DNA of 64,000 nt from Phaffia rhodozyma (lineage: Eukaryota > Basidiomycota > Tremellomycetes > Cystofilobasidiales > Mrakiaceae). Made by a program: the position numbers and the translations under genes. Positions 46,948-59,200 of this stretch are shown here, piece by piece. Below the pieces are notes generated by a model. It was not told the origin of the DNA. It saw nothing but the letters and a program-made list of their open reading frames with translations, and did not search any database. The stretch covers positions 1,860,001 to 1,924,000 of the forward strand of contig JACGZH010000002.1 in assembly GCA_014706385.1 (NCBI GenBank). Direction: 5' to 3'. Within the stretch, counting starts at the first letter, position 1, and every line of letters starts with the position of its first letter.

Positions 46948-49494
46948 ATGAACCGCAAGGAAACGGCTCAGGCTCGGACGAGATCTTCCCTAGCAATTAC
47001 TACGACTGATGATACTATTAAATGTTCAGCCTGCGATCAAGTTGGCAACTCAAGGCGATCCAATCACATATGCCCGTTTTGTCTTCCATCCCAGAAAGTA
47101 ATGATTCGCGTTGCTCCAGCGGTCCCTCTTGTAACACTGTCGGTGAGGATCGGGTTTAGCTCGTTACTCGCCTTCGGTCCCCTTGCGGGCCCGATCGAGT
47201 CCGCCATTGCTGGGCTGAGAAGAACATCATTCGACACGTCGCGTCTGATTAATCTGCATATCCCGGCGCTCTGCTCGGATGGAGCCCCCATCCCAGACCT
47301 TTCCTCGACGATACGCCTGTATTTTCAGACTATTTTCTTCAACAGGCGTGGAGAATCCGCACCAAGGGGCAATTATACGGAATCAAGAATCGATCACATC
47401 CGAGACACCCCGTTCCCTGTTGAGCATCAGCTCGAGGTAATTGGTCTCTCTGGCCATGGCGATGATGCAGCTGACTGCCAACACGGACTGGCCGACTCGC
47501 TATCGTCATAGATGTCTAGACATAGTCATCGATGCCAAGGCTTTGTCGTGGATTATGTTCTGTCAGAACCATGCTGTCCTTGAAATGTCGGATCGGACTT
47601 CTCGGCTCGTATCCTGGTGGCTGCTGGAGACAAACGTCGGAGAAGACATCAGAGCCGCCTCAACAATAGTCAGATAAAGATGAATGAATTATCTTTCGAA
47701 GAAAAACTGAAACGATGACTGATATACTTGATCGTTCTTATCGCCCTGCCTTCTCTCATCATCTGTGAGAGCAGCTGTCCCCTCCCCCTTGTCTGACGAA
47801 AAGAAGAGGAGGAAGAAAGAAAAGAGGAAGAAGAGAAACCATTACAAGTTGTCACAAGCTTGATGGCCCCATCCTGGCTTCTGAACCCTTCCTTCCTCTT
47901 CAGCGCACGGTGATGGAGGCTCGTTTGCGAGTACTGTATCACTTTTCTCTCAGATAACATCTTAGGAAGTCTGTCTCTGACAGGCAAGGTTGTCAAGGCC
48001 TCGTGGTGGTCCTATCTACGCTCTTCGCGCTGTGTAATCATCATGTTCGAGCCTACATAGCTTCCAAGATGCAGCGGCGAGACGAACTACTCGTCGTCGG
48101 GGGCATAGCATCTGCCTCTTCTCATTCCTGCCCACCTCGTCCCACCGATACTCCTACGTCTTTGTAGACATCTAGATTCTCCACGACCTTAGTGCACAGC
48201 TTAGGTCAGGAGATATGAGTCTGGCACATGCGCGGGGTGACAAAGGAGTCCCTTCGGGCTGACTCCGACACTTGGTGGAAGCGGTCTTCTCAGGTCTGTA
48301 GAGGCGAAACCCAATGTCGCCTTTTCACCCGGTCGCTCATCACAGACGCCATTGAAATTTCCGCCGGAGTACTGAGGTCTACGTCGCCTCCACTTGGCAT
48401 CGACGACTACGGATGTAGATGGAAGGGCGAAGGTAAGGATCGTCATCGAGCAAAATACGTTCCGTGGGGTGTGCAGCCAGAGGACGAGGTCGTGGGTCTC
48501 GACCCTGGTCGTCGGACGCTTCTCTCGATGACTGACGACTACAAGGGGGTTGGATATATCTCTGGACAACGGTGATCTGCTTGGGTGAGGCATGCAGTGA
48601 TCAATATTTCTTTAAGCTTTGGAAGCACCTCGCGGGGATGGACAGAGGCCGTCAGAAACATCGGCTGTAGATGAAGAACCATGCGGAAGTGTCAACAGCT
48701 CTCTATAGCAAGTGTTCCTTATGCTCATGTTCATTGGGTAAACTGTCTTACTGACACTGCAGACCATCTTGCTCCCCTCAGCTTCTTTCTTCAGATGTTT
48801 CTCTGTTCAGAACTGCCATTCTCGATGAGATTTGCGTTCCTCTTACCTCGAATTCCCAGTCATACTAATGGATCTTGACATTCTTCGCTATCCGACGGTC
48901 GAGACGTCTCTGCTGGAATACGCACGTCGGCCGAGAACAAGCGCACCACAAGCTGACACTTCGTCTGGCAGCAGAACGTTCACGCACCTTTATCGCGTTT
49001 AGAGATGGCACCTTTTCATCATCCCTTCGTGGGGATGCCTCAGGCCCTGTGAAGATGCTGTTTGCCAAGCTGAAAGCCTTCCCGCCCCTCCAGGCTCGCA
49101 AAGTCCAGGAATTCCTGGACATCGAGAGTGCGTTCCAAGTGCCATGGTGAGGTCTTAGGAGGAAACAAAGCGTGGGCGCCCAAGGGGCGTCGAAATGTCA
49201 GTCTGGTGGGTCTGGTGTGTTGGATGTCTCAAGATAGTGTGTCAAGTACTAATCGGTTTCTTCTGTTCTTTCTGCTTGCTCTCTGCTTACTCTCAGACTT
49301 AGTGGGACAGGGATGTCAATGCGTTGCACAACATACTCCACCTAGGCCTTCACCAGGAGGAGAACAAGGGAGCGAGAATGCTAGTGTTTTCCACTGCTGT
49401 TGTTGCTCTTACCGCTAAAGTTGCCCCATCGACGAGGACAAAACAGACCCATGACCCATGGGATTTTGGTGATTTGTGGTCTGAGGACACCTAA
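46948..49494 (+). pseudogene. Decayed Fanzor (eukaryotic TnpB homologue) nuclease gene
   Basis: Remnants of one protein lie in order on the + strand but in several frames. (1) 46948-47511: MNRKETAQARTR, zinc knuckle CSACDQVGNSRRSNHICPFC, later FPVEHQLEVIGLSGHG. (2) About 48228-48575: LFTRSLITDAIEIS, matching the TDGxxxS block of Fanzor/TnpB, then PEDEVVGLDPGRRTLLSM with the RuvC-I Asp at 48501-48503. (3) About 48880-49110: RRLCWNTHVGREQAHHKLTL, FIAFRDGTFSSSLRGDASGP, KVQEF. (4) After a frame change, TSRVRSKCHGEV, a zinc-ribbon remnant with one Cys apparently replaced by Arg. (5) WDRDVNALHNILHLG (49303-49347) with the RuvC-III Asp at 49312-49314, then a tail to TAA 49492-49494. Stops and shifts separate the blocks, so it cannot encode an active enzyme. 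Family members are RNA-guided DNA nucleases carried by mobile elements. Confidence 0.8.
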
Positions 49495-49545
49495 GTCCAG
49501 AAGGACCATGCATCGACCATCATCAGTTGAGATTACTTTCTAGTA
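46948..49545 (+). mobile_element. Fanzor-bearing element, degenerate
   Basis: The extent is set on the left by the first Fanzor-like codon, where the minus-strand LRR-like frame ends, and on the right by the point where similarity to the inverted copy at 33401-33518 stops. I could not find terminal inverted repeats or a target-site duplication by eye, so the true ends may lie a few hundred bases further out. About 1 kb of its middle (47512-48227) is too decayed to assign, though it contains coding-like stretches such as LDGPILASEPFLPLQRTVME (about 47850-47910). Confidence 0.6.
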
Positions 49546-49824
49546 GTCAAAGATATACAAAGTAAAGTTGTTCTAGAATGTTAAAGGTCAAACAATCACA
49601 CCAGCACAAGGTGCAAGTGATATGGTTAAGAGAAAAAGAAGTAGAAAAGAGATAAACTAGCTATCTATATACGGAATGACAAAGATTAGAAAAATACGGA
49701 AACGATAGAGGAACAAATAAACTTCCAACACTCGTTATCTTAGACCGCATAGAATATGGCGTATGTCTAGACCATCACTTTCAACATCCCCATCGTATAT
49801 CTAGATCATCACTTCCATCTCTCC
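49546..49824. other. Intergenic between Fanzor relic and RAM1
   Basis: AT-rich, with a repeated CTAGACCATCACTT / CTAGATCATCACTT motif at about 49769 and 49801. It is the likely RAM1 promoter. No gene seen. Confidence 0.55.
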
Positions 49825-51834
49825 ATGTCAGCTCTCACTAGCAACCCAGTCAGCTTCCAGACAGACGGCGTGCAAACAGAGACGAGCGATGTTCAGCTTA
49901 ATACAGAGGCGTTTCTTAGCACGCTCATCGATCTTCACAAGTCAACTCTCGGCTTTGATGGATCCCCGTTCGTGTCTCTCCTCTATCTTCATCCTCTATT
50001 CACCTTCAAGGTTGCTGAACCCTTAATGTAACAATTCGCATACTCAGACCGCCCTTAGCGAAGCAGAACCATGTACAGTTTCTTGCAAGGAATCTCTTTG
50101 GGCTTCCTGCAGCATATGTTTCCCTCGATGCTAGTCGTCCCTGGATGGTCTATTGGATTCTTCATTCCTTTGATATTCTTGGTATCGCCCTTGACGAAGT
50201 TACCAGAGAGAGGTAAGCAGTTTTGACGTTCTGAAACGTCTGCATGATTTATCTGTTTAATTGACTCCTGAGCTGACATGTTCTCCGTTCTTCCCTCGCT
50301 CTAGAGGGGTGAATACCATTCTGGCATGTCAGCACCCTTCAGGAGGCTTTGGAGGTAATATCAGCCAAGCCCCTCACCTGCTTCCGACATACGCCTCTGT
50401 CTGTTCTTTAGCCATATTGGGTAAAGGGTGGGATCAAATTGACCGGCAGGCGATCTACAACTTCTTTATGCGAATGAAACGACCCAATGGAGGGTTCACT
50501 GTGTGTGATGGCGGAGAGGTCGATGTTCGGTATGGTTCAATTTTCATTTCCTTTTCCTGCATATCGTCAGGGAATGAGGCTGACGACCGCGTTCTCATTG
50601 AAATCGTTCAGAGGTGTATACTGTCTCTTGGTCACGGCTACGTTGCTGGATCTGTTAACTCCTGAACTCGTTCACAACACCGGCCAGTTCATCGCTTCTT
50701 GCCAGACGTTCGAAGGCGGTTTCTCTGCCAGCCCATCCTCAATTTCTTCCTGTTTCACCTCCAAATTTCTCCCTCCCGGTCTGGGTAGCGTCCAGGACTC
50801 TATATTCTCGACTCCCCTAGGCGAAGCTCATGGAGGATACACATCATGCGCTCTCCTCTCTCTCCATTTACTTCGTTCCGTCCAGCCAAACCTCGATCTC
50901 GGGGTGGATCTTGACGCGCTACTGAGATGGAGCGTGATGATGCAGGCCTCGGCAGCAGATGGTGGTGGCTTCAAAGGGAGGTCAAACAAACTGGTGGATG
51001 GATGCTACGGTTGGTGGGTTGGAGGTTCGTTCGCAGTTCTTGAGCAAGAACTCGCCGTCGGTGCCGGTAGAGACCTATCTAGTCTAGACCAAATAGAGTT
51101 GTTTGATAGGAGAGCTTTACAGGAGTATATCCTTTTGTTGGCTCAACATTCCAAGGGTGGTCTTGCTGACAAACCTCCAAAGTGCGCGTTTCTCCTCTTC
51201 TCTTGAAACTCTATCTTTACTCATACGTTCCAAACCGAATGGCGTTTTTCTTTCTTCCTCAATCATTTGGCTTCCCTTCTTTGAAAGGAAAGCTGACTTT
51301 TATCACACAGCTAACAACCTATCAGGTCTCTCGGCCGCGCAACATAAACTCGTCCTTTCTCCCTCTCGAATGGAAGACCTCGAACGTTCGTGGCGACCTT
51401 CCGTGCAAAGTTCAACATCTCGGCCGTCTTCCTCGTCAACAGAGACACCTGTGACGACGACGACGACAACCACCACCACAACAATAGGAAAGGATAAGGA
51501 AGCGGAAAGGGAAGAAGCAGAGGAGAGAAGGAAGAGAGTATTTGTGAGGACTCTGGGTTGGAAAGAATCTGACAGTGGGTTCTTTGCCCTGGGGGGCGAT
51601 CAAAACAGAGTGGTTCGTTTTCTCTTCATGGTTCCCTTTCTCCTTTTGCCTTCCTTCCTTTCCAATCGGATTCGGTATCTTTCTATAGCTTCATGCTATC
51701 CTTAAGCTATGCTAACGACATAACATCGCTCGTCGAAACAGAACACAACGCATCCGTCGATAAACATTCTTCTGCTCAGGGTCGAACCGTTCATGCGTCA
51801 TTTCTACAATCAGCCCTTGGATGTTTCCGTTTGA
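49825..51834 (+). CDS. RAM1: Protein farnesyltransferase beta subunit
   Basis: The catalytic zinc subunit of CaaX farnesyltransferase. Exon 1 (ATG 49825) gives MSALTSNPVSFQTDGVQTET and LHKSTLGFDGSP. Exon 2 (from about 50048) gives QFLARNLFGLPAAYVSLDAS, RPWMVYWILHSFDILG. Then come NTILACQHPSGGFGGN, FFMRMKRPNGGFTVCDGGEV, DVRGVYCLLVTATLLDLL, CQTFEGGFS, EAHGGYTSCALLSLHLL, GGGFKGRSNKLVDGCYGWWV and DFYHTANNLSGLSAAQH. These are the repeated alpha-alpha-barrel blocks with the D/C/H zinc ligands (D in FKGR..KLVDGCY, C, and H in DFYHT). Two loops are longer than usual: a Ser/Thr-rich insert before EAHGG and a poly-Thr and acidic loop (about 51425-51540) before the last exon. Substrates would include Ras- and Rho-type GTPases and fungal lipopeptide pheromones. 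Confidence 0.93.
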
Positions 51835-52040
51835 GCGCAGACTAATGAAGCTCAACGAAACTTATTATATACATGAATAAGCGTTCCATACGTCAATCAT
51901 CACATACGACCGACACTCGATGTGTCTTAGGATCATTTAAATCTCACACAGATCACACTTTGGTGTAGAGAAAACAAAAAGAGAAGGGGGGAACAGGAAG
52001 GTAACGAGGTAATGAGTTGAATCCGTAAATAATTCTTTCT

Positions 52041-53953
52041 TTACTCTCGGTGGACGATTCCGGGACCCGCCTGAGACAAAGATTACAACAACAACAACAA
52101 CAACAACAACCAATCTCTGAAGTGAGTGTCTAGCATCCCAAGGATCTTTATAGGGATAATATAAAGGTGAGGACGTACCTGGCAGGAGGGGAAGACGAAG
52201 AGCTCGGCGATCTGAACGTGTTTTGGTCGAAGAGCGACCCAGACGATCCTTGATTACCGAACGTGTCGAGATAAATGATGGTTAGGCTTAATTATTCAAT
52301 TCCAAGACTTTTCTCTGGCTCGCGCAAGGAAGATGAAGAAGATGGACGTACTCCTCAGCGATATCTTCAGCAACCAAAGGTTTCGTCCCTTTGTACACGT
52401 TGTTGGCTTGGTCCTTATCGCCTCTGAACCTTGTGACCGAGAAATCTATAGATCAAGCAGCCCCGTCCCCAGATAAATTCTTTTGTTAAGTGCTTCTACG
52501 AGGCGCGTAAAGACAAGAAGGAAAGATGAGAGAGCGAGCAAGGAAATCAACGAACCAGTTTCGACCATTCCAGGCTGAACTTCAGAGATCCTGATTGGAG
52601 TGCCCACTAATTCTTTCATCAGCGATGATGAGAATGCTCTTAACGCGTGCTATTTGATTTAGATAAGAACAGCATGCGATCAGCCAGAGGAAAGGAATAA
52701 ACACAGATAAAAAATATCCCTGTTTGAGAAGATTCATTTGAGAACGAACCTTTGTAGCGCAATAGATTGCTGAAGGAATAAGGTATGTCATACAATGTTA
52801 CATCAACATCAGTGTTCCCAATAATGCAAAATGGAAAAGAAAAGACGTTCGAGAAAGGAGAGCAAGACGAACCTCCACCAGCATAAGCCTCTCTACCAGC
52901 AACGGATCCAAGGTTAATCACATGTCCAGTCTGCCTGGCTTTCATCGACTTGACGATCTTCTGGGTGAGATGGATGAGACCAATAACGTTGGTAGAAAAC
53001 ATGACTGTCAAGCAAGAACAAGATCCACTGGTCGGTTTAGAGAACATGGAAGAGGAATGAAAGAGGGAAGAGGAATAGCAATAGAGACGGACCATCGATG
53101 TCTTCATCGGCAATATCCCCAACCTTCTCTACGCCTTTCACTAGGCCTGCATTGTTAACGAGACTGTAATCCCATTTGGCGCACATGACAAGATGTTCGA
53201 CCGAAAGAGAAATGGAAGTAGGATGAGCGACCTATTCGGAACACAACTGTGGTGAAGAAGAAGAAGAAGGAGAAGAAGCAGCGGCAAAAGAAGCAAAAGC
53301 AAAACATGAACATACACTTCTACGTTCTCAGCCCACTCTTTTACTCCATCGGCTGCTAAGGCAGCATCAACAGCGCTCCTATTCGAGATATCACATTCGA
53401 CGATGGTGACGTTTCCTCCTTTGCCCGAACCGGCCTCTTTGTTGGCTGCTTCACAAAGAGCTTTGACAGCTTCGAGCTCAGTCTTTCGGCGGGCGAGAAG
53501 AACTAAGTTGGCACCTGCCTATAGATTATACGAGGTGGATGATGAAGGAGGGAGTGCATCAGGCTTCTGACTTCAGCGGACAGAGATGAGTCGGATGATG
53601 AACAAAGATAGGGGAATATACCTTGGCGAAGAGGATGGCGGTTGCTTTTCCGATTCCTCCAGACTGATGTGCAACGTGAGACAAGACATCAATTGTTGGT
53701 AAAAGAGCCGATCAGCCTTCACTCTCGATTTTTCGTCTTCTCATTCCGAATCTTGAAATGTAGACTGAAAAAGAACGAAAAGTAGACACTCAACGGATCC
53801 AGTGATCAGAACGGTTTTGTCCTCCAACCTAGTCGTGTTAAAGATAGAAGCACCAGACATATTCCTCAGGTGTAGTGTTTTTCGAGAGGCGCGAGAGAGA
53901 CTTAAAGGCTGATAGATGAGTGGTCGATAAAGAACAGATCGGACAATGTTCAT
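52041..53953 (-). CDS. Short-chain dehydrogenase/reductase (YMR226C/Ydf1-like)
   Basis: NAD(P)-dependent SDR of the classical type. ATG 53953 begins MNIVRSVLYRPLIYQPLSLS with basic residues, possibly a mitochondrial presequence; ATG 53860 (MSGASIFNTTRLEDKTVLIT) is an alternative start. Exons give KTVLITGS, GGIGKATAILFAKAGANLVL (Rossmann Gly motif), ARRKTELEAVKALC, IVECDISNRSAVDAALAA, LVNNAGLVKGVEKVGDI (NNAG motif), MFSTNVIGLIHLTQKIVKSM, GHVINLGSVAGREAYAGGG, then YCATK with catalytic Tyr and Lys, HALRAFSSSLMKEL and QPGMVETDFSVTRF. It ends QAGPGIVHRE. Order and end resemble the yeast serine/L-allo-threonine dehydrogenase group. An intron near the 3' end contains a CAA microsatellite (52085-52111). 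The gene is convergent with RAM1. Confidence 0.9.
52085..52111 (+). repeat. CAA trinucleotide repeat within an intron
   Basis: About eight to nine tandem ACA/CAA units, in the last intron of the SDR gene. Confidence 0.9.
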
Positions 53954-54493
53954 ACGATGTTGGTTGGGAGGAAAGAAGTGAAAAAGAAAGCCGAGGGAGA
54001 AAAGAAAGAGGTGATCTCTGCAAGATGAGATGACTCGGCTTTGACCGGGTGTGATCACGAAGCAAGCACGTGATTTCTCTCGGCCCGAGCCGCTAAAAAG
54101 AAGCAGTATGTACCGTACATCGATATTATCTTTCTGTCCGATCAAGATCACAACCCCTGGAAGGCTGAGGACGAACACGACCGGATCGAAACGTTTTCTC
54201 AAGTCAATATATAAGTGTATAGGATAGTGTAATGGGGAAATGAAGGGTGTATAGAGTAAGAGGGAAGACGCCAAAAAGAAAGGAAGAACCGTTAGATGGC
54301 GAGAGATGATTGAAGCAGGAGAAACAGAAAACAAGTGTGGAAGAAAGGACAAGAAATGGGTCGAGAAAGCGAAGGAAACTCTAATGCAGGACATTATGTC
54401 AAGCGTTTAGACCACCTTAAAGTTGAATGAAGGACAAAAAGCAGAGAAGGACCAAGAAGGTAATGGAAGAGAGTGAAAGAAAGAAGGAAAGAT
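53954..54493. other. Intergenic: SDR promoter and Rab 3' flank
   Basis: An in-frame extension of the SDR start up to an ATG at 54394 is Phe/Leu/Ser-rich and has no family support. I treat it as 5' flank. No other gene seen. Confidence 0.55.
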
Positions 54494-55727
<1,234 letters not shown>

Positions 55728-56348
55728 GTTGAGTGTTTGATATGAGTCTAAGAGTGGATGGAGAGTCGAATGATGTCGTTAAGAAACAAAGAGCGAGACC
55801 GAAAGCCCGAACGATCCATCACACAGCCTTTCGGCCCGTCGTTGGTTGTAGTCTCTTTTTTTTGTAGTCTGGTTTGTAGTGTGGTGTCGATATCTTTGTA
55901 GTCATTTGTTGAACGTCCCTTTTTGTAGTGTCCATTCTATTCTGTCTGTAGTCTGTCTCGATGTTTTTTTGTAGTCTTCTCTGTGGTACTCGTTCTATCA
56001 CCCATCGTAGTCCTTTCTGTAGTCTCTTCTCATAGTGCTACTACGGCTCTTGCCTGTCTCTATGCAGCACCATCGTCGCTCACACCCCTGACGTTCCAAA
56101 GTACTCTCTCCCTGTCCTCATCGCACTCTCTGTCTCAGAACAAGTAGGTGTTCTCCTTCCAAACGATTTCTAATAAGTGCATGTTGAGTGTATGCGGAGA
56201 AAATTGAGGTGTATGCTGGTTGTAAAGACAAAGGACGTTTCTGGCTAGGCGTAGTCTCGCTGTCGTAATATCAATAGCCCGCTCGGTTTTGTTGACGTCC
56301 AACTTCCAACCTTCTTCTTCTCTGCCATCATCCATCACCCATCCTCTT
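55728..56348. promoter_or_regulatory. Divergent Rab/TAF4 promoter with a TGTAGTC motif array
   Basis: The 620-bp region carries nine copies of a TGTAGTC-like motif between 55847 and 56026 (separate entry). A pyrimidine-rich stretch follows, towards TAF4. An in-frame extension upstream of the TAF4 ATG lacks an ATG. Confidence 0.55.
55847..56026 (+). repeat. Array of nine TGTAGTCT-like motifs
   Basis: Copies start near 55847, 55863, 55875, 55897, 55924, 55947, 55970, 56006 and 56019. Five are exact TGTAGTCT; the others are TGTAGTGT, TGTAGTCA, TGTAGTGT and CGTAGTCC. Spacers are pyrimidine-rich and of unequal length (12-36 bp start to start), so this is not a simple satellite. Confidence 0.8.
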
Positions 56349-58939
56349 ATGAACCTATCCCTCCCTCCCAACAGACAAGCACCAACTCCAACAGCAAACT
56401 CTTCTGCTTCTACACCATCGGTCTCTGTATCCGTATCGCCCAATCCATCGCCACCGCCGCCGCCGTTGCCGCTGCCAGTCGGTGACTCTTCTACCAACAT
56501 CTCGCTCAAGCTCAACCTACCCTCAGTCGCAAGGTCAACAAAGAGCCCGACATCCACGTCCACACCCACATCGACTGCTCCCTCTCCTGACGTCGTACTC
56601 TCTCCTTCATCATCTCTGTCGACATCAAAGCCATCGACCGTGTCATCTGTTCCCACACTCTCCGCTTCGGGCCTTCCGACAGCATCCTCCTCGATCGCGC
56701 CGCTCAGACCGGCCTCCGCCCTAGGTCCTACTGAGGGCTCTTCCAGTCCTTCTTTAGTCATGGATCCTCCGCCACCAACACCTCCACCGCTTCAAACCGG
56801 ATCAACTAACCCTGTAGGTCCTCCAAGACTAGCACAGCAACCGGTTGGTGCGAGAAAGCCCGGCCCAGGTTCGTTCTATCCCTACCCCTACTCCTTTCCA
56901 TTTTTTTCTCTCGTTCGTTTCTTTACCCTCTCCCCTTCTATTCTTTAAATATCTGTCATACACTCCTCCGCATCGTCATATCTGTGTTCCTCTCCCTTTC
57001 AATGTCGACTTTTCCTCATCGCCCTTCGACTTCACGCGTCATCTTCTCATACTCAGGCCCGACAACACTCCACCAAGCAACTACAGCTATCCGGCACGCG
57101 TCAATGTCCGGTCCTTCTACCGGCATGTCCTCTACTCCCACCTCCGCATCCACTCCTCCGTTAGGTTTCAGGAGAGATTCGGATGCCGGTATAGCCTCGA
57201 CACTTAAAACAGAGCCAGATGATGATGCAGTCAAGGGGGTTGACATCAGAGTGGGTTACCTTCTTTTCCTTGTCGTTTTCCCTAAAACATACGATGTTAT
57301 TGACATCTGCTCCCATGTCGATCGCTCTCGCTCCATTCCTTTCTGCATTTGCCTTGATACAAAAAGGCGGAAGAAGAAGCAACGAGAGGATACTCATATC
57401 AAGCTTCATCTAGACCACCTGCTGGTAGGAGACCAGATGAGATCAATCGAAACAGAAAACAAAACTTTCTCGATGCAGTTTCCCTTAGACGCAAGATGGC
57501 CGAGATCGGTTTGTCCTTCCTCATCTTTTGCCACGTCATTCTACTCTTTGTTTCGTGCGCTCAAAGAACTTGTCTTTCTTTCTGCGATACTGGGGTAACA
57601 TTCATAAATAGCCACAAGAAGCTATTCTCTCCAAATCGAAGAAGACGCGTTGACCTATCTGGCTCTGTCGATCGAGACTCGCGTCAGAGATCTGCTTTCT
57701 TCCATGATCTCGGCCAAAGATCATCGGACGACGGCGCATGCCAGTCGACCACCCGCCACATATCCTGATAGCACTCAAACCCCCCGGTGGACGCAGGTCG
57801 TTACTTCCGATCCAGGTCGAGTCATCACCGCTCTTGACCGAACCGAGAGAGACGAGGAAAGTCGGAGGCGTAGGGAACGGTTTGCAAGGGACGAAGAGGA
57901 AAAGGCCGAAGAAAAGAGAAAGGAGGACGAACGGCTGATGAGGGAGGCTCTAGGGCTGAAGGAAGATGATCCGTTGCCTGGGCAGGAACCAGAGCACGAC
58001 CTTTCTGGGGATGCCGAGGGTGATCGTCAATCCTCTGTGACTGGTGGGAAAGATGGTACAGGCTCCGATCACACCATCAATGATGGGGGATCCGAACATG
58101 TACCTACCAACGGAGATGAAGCTTCAAAAACAAAAACAAAGAGCAACAAAAAGAAGCGTCCAAAGTCAGACGCACCTGCTTCATCCGATCATCCATCGAC
58201 TCCATCGAACGCTGGAGAGAAACCAGCAAAGAGATCGAAAAGAGCGGCAGGGCCTGGAGTAACAGCCAAGACGATGTCGGAACAAACTCAGAAGAGAGTA
58301 TCAAACTCTGTTGCTCTTCATTCAGCTGGAATCGCCAGGAAATCATGGATGTTGGGCGGTGGAGCTGGTGCCAGCTTAGGAATCATCACACCTACACCCG
58401 CTCAGCGAACATTAAAAGGTCCCATTGGCAAATCCGGTCTGGCGCCTAGCACGCCAACAGCCTCGGGACCATCATCCTTGTCTTCATCTACACCTACAGC
58501 CTCATCTATCCTGGTTCCATCCGCTCAGTCATCAACATCTTTGATTGGGACGAATGCCAATCCTTCAACTTCCACAAACAATAACAACACCTCCAGCACT
58601 GCCACAGGTGGTGGCTGGTCCAAACCTTTCCTCTCAGCCGTCACATCCACCCCACTCGGCCCAAACGTTCACGACGCGAACCGACCTGGTTCAGGCTCGA
58701 TTGGTAGACCTACGTTTGGCGGAGTAGGTCTCGGTAGGAGGCCTCTGAATTCGGGTGCGAACGGTGGAGCCTTGTCCTACGGAACGGATGAGGATTGGAG
58801 GAGGAATGGTGGGCCGGTCACGATGAGAGACGCGTTGTTTGTATTGGGCAGAGAGAGAGGTCATGGCGCGGGGAGGGGGAGTGCGGGTAGGGTACTGCCT
58901 AGAGCTCTGGTCGAACGCAAAGATAGAGGATGGGATTGA
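56349..58939 (+). CDS. TAF4: TFIID subunit TAF4
   Basis: ATG 56349 begins MNLSLPPNRQAPTPTANSSA and opens a long Ser/Thr/Pro-rich disordered N-terminus (to about 57240, with one intron near 56870-57060). The conserved C-terminal part follows. LLVGDQMRSIETENKTFLDA, VSLRRKMAEI and EDALTYLALSIETRVRDLLS (57630-57690) form the histone-fold and conserved C-terminal region of TAF4, which pairs with TAF12. RTERDEESRRRRERFARDEE and ERLMREALGLKEDD follow. Further on are TMSEQTQKRVSNSVALHSAG and the end TMRDALFVLGRERGHGAGRG, a typical TAF4 C-terminal helix. Introns at about 57250-57395 and 57508-57625 are needed to join the histone fold. It is a scaffold of TFIID. Rpb1, its eventual partner in transcription, is also in the window but far away. 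Confidence 0.85.
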
Positions 58940-59200
58940 TTCAAATGCTTTCTTTTTTCATTTGCTTCTCCGTTCTCCTTTTGCTTTCTCACCAATCACG
59001 TGAGATCAGAAAGATCATCCTTGGGGGTTGGTAATACATTGTAATACATATCCTCCTTCCGCGCGATTTCTCTCTAGGATAGAACGATTGGGACAGAAAA
59101 AAAGGGACAAACCCAGAACGATGGTAGATGGAAGATAACAAAAAAGAGCAAAAGAGCATTACTGTGAAACCCCCGTCAAATAAGGAAAAGTCTAGACTAT
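58940..59200. other. Convergent intergenic region
   Basis: 3' flanks of TAF4 and of the IBTK-like gene. A direct repeat GTAATACATTGTAATACAT occurs at about 59031-59049. No gene. Confidence 0.6.

Noticed and set aside
53954..54394. In-frame N-terminal extension of the SDR to ATG 54394
   Set aside because: Phe/Leu/Ser-rich translation of pyrimidine-rich DNA, far longer than any SDR N-terminus; the SDR core starts well downstream.
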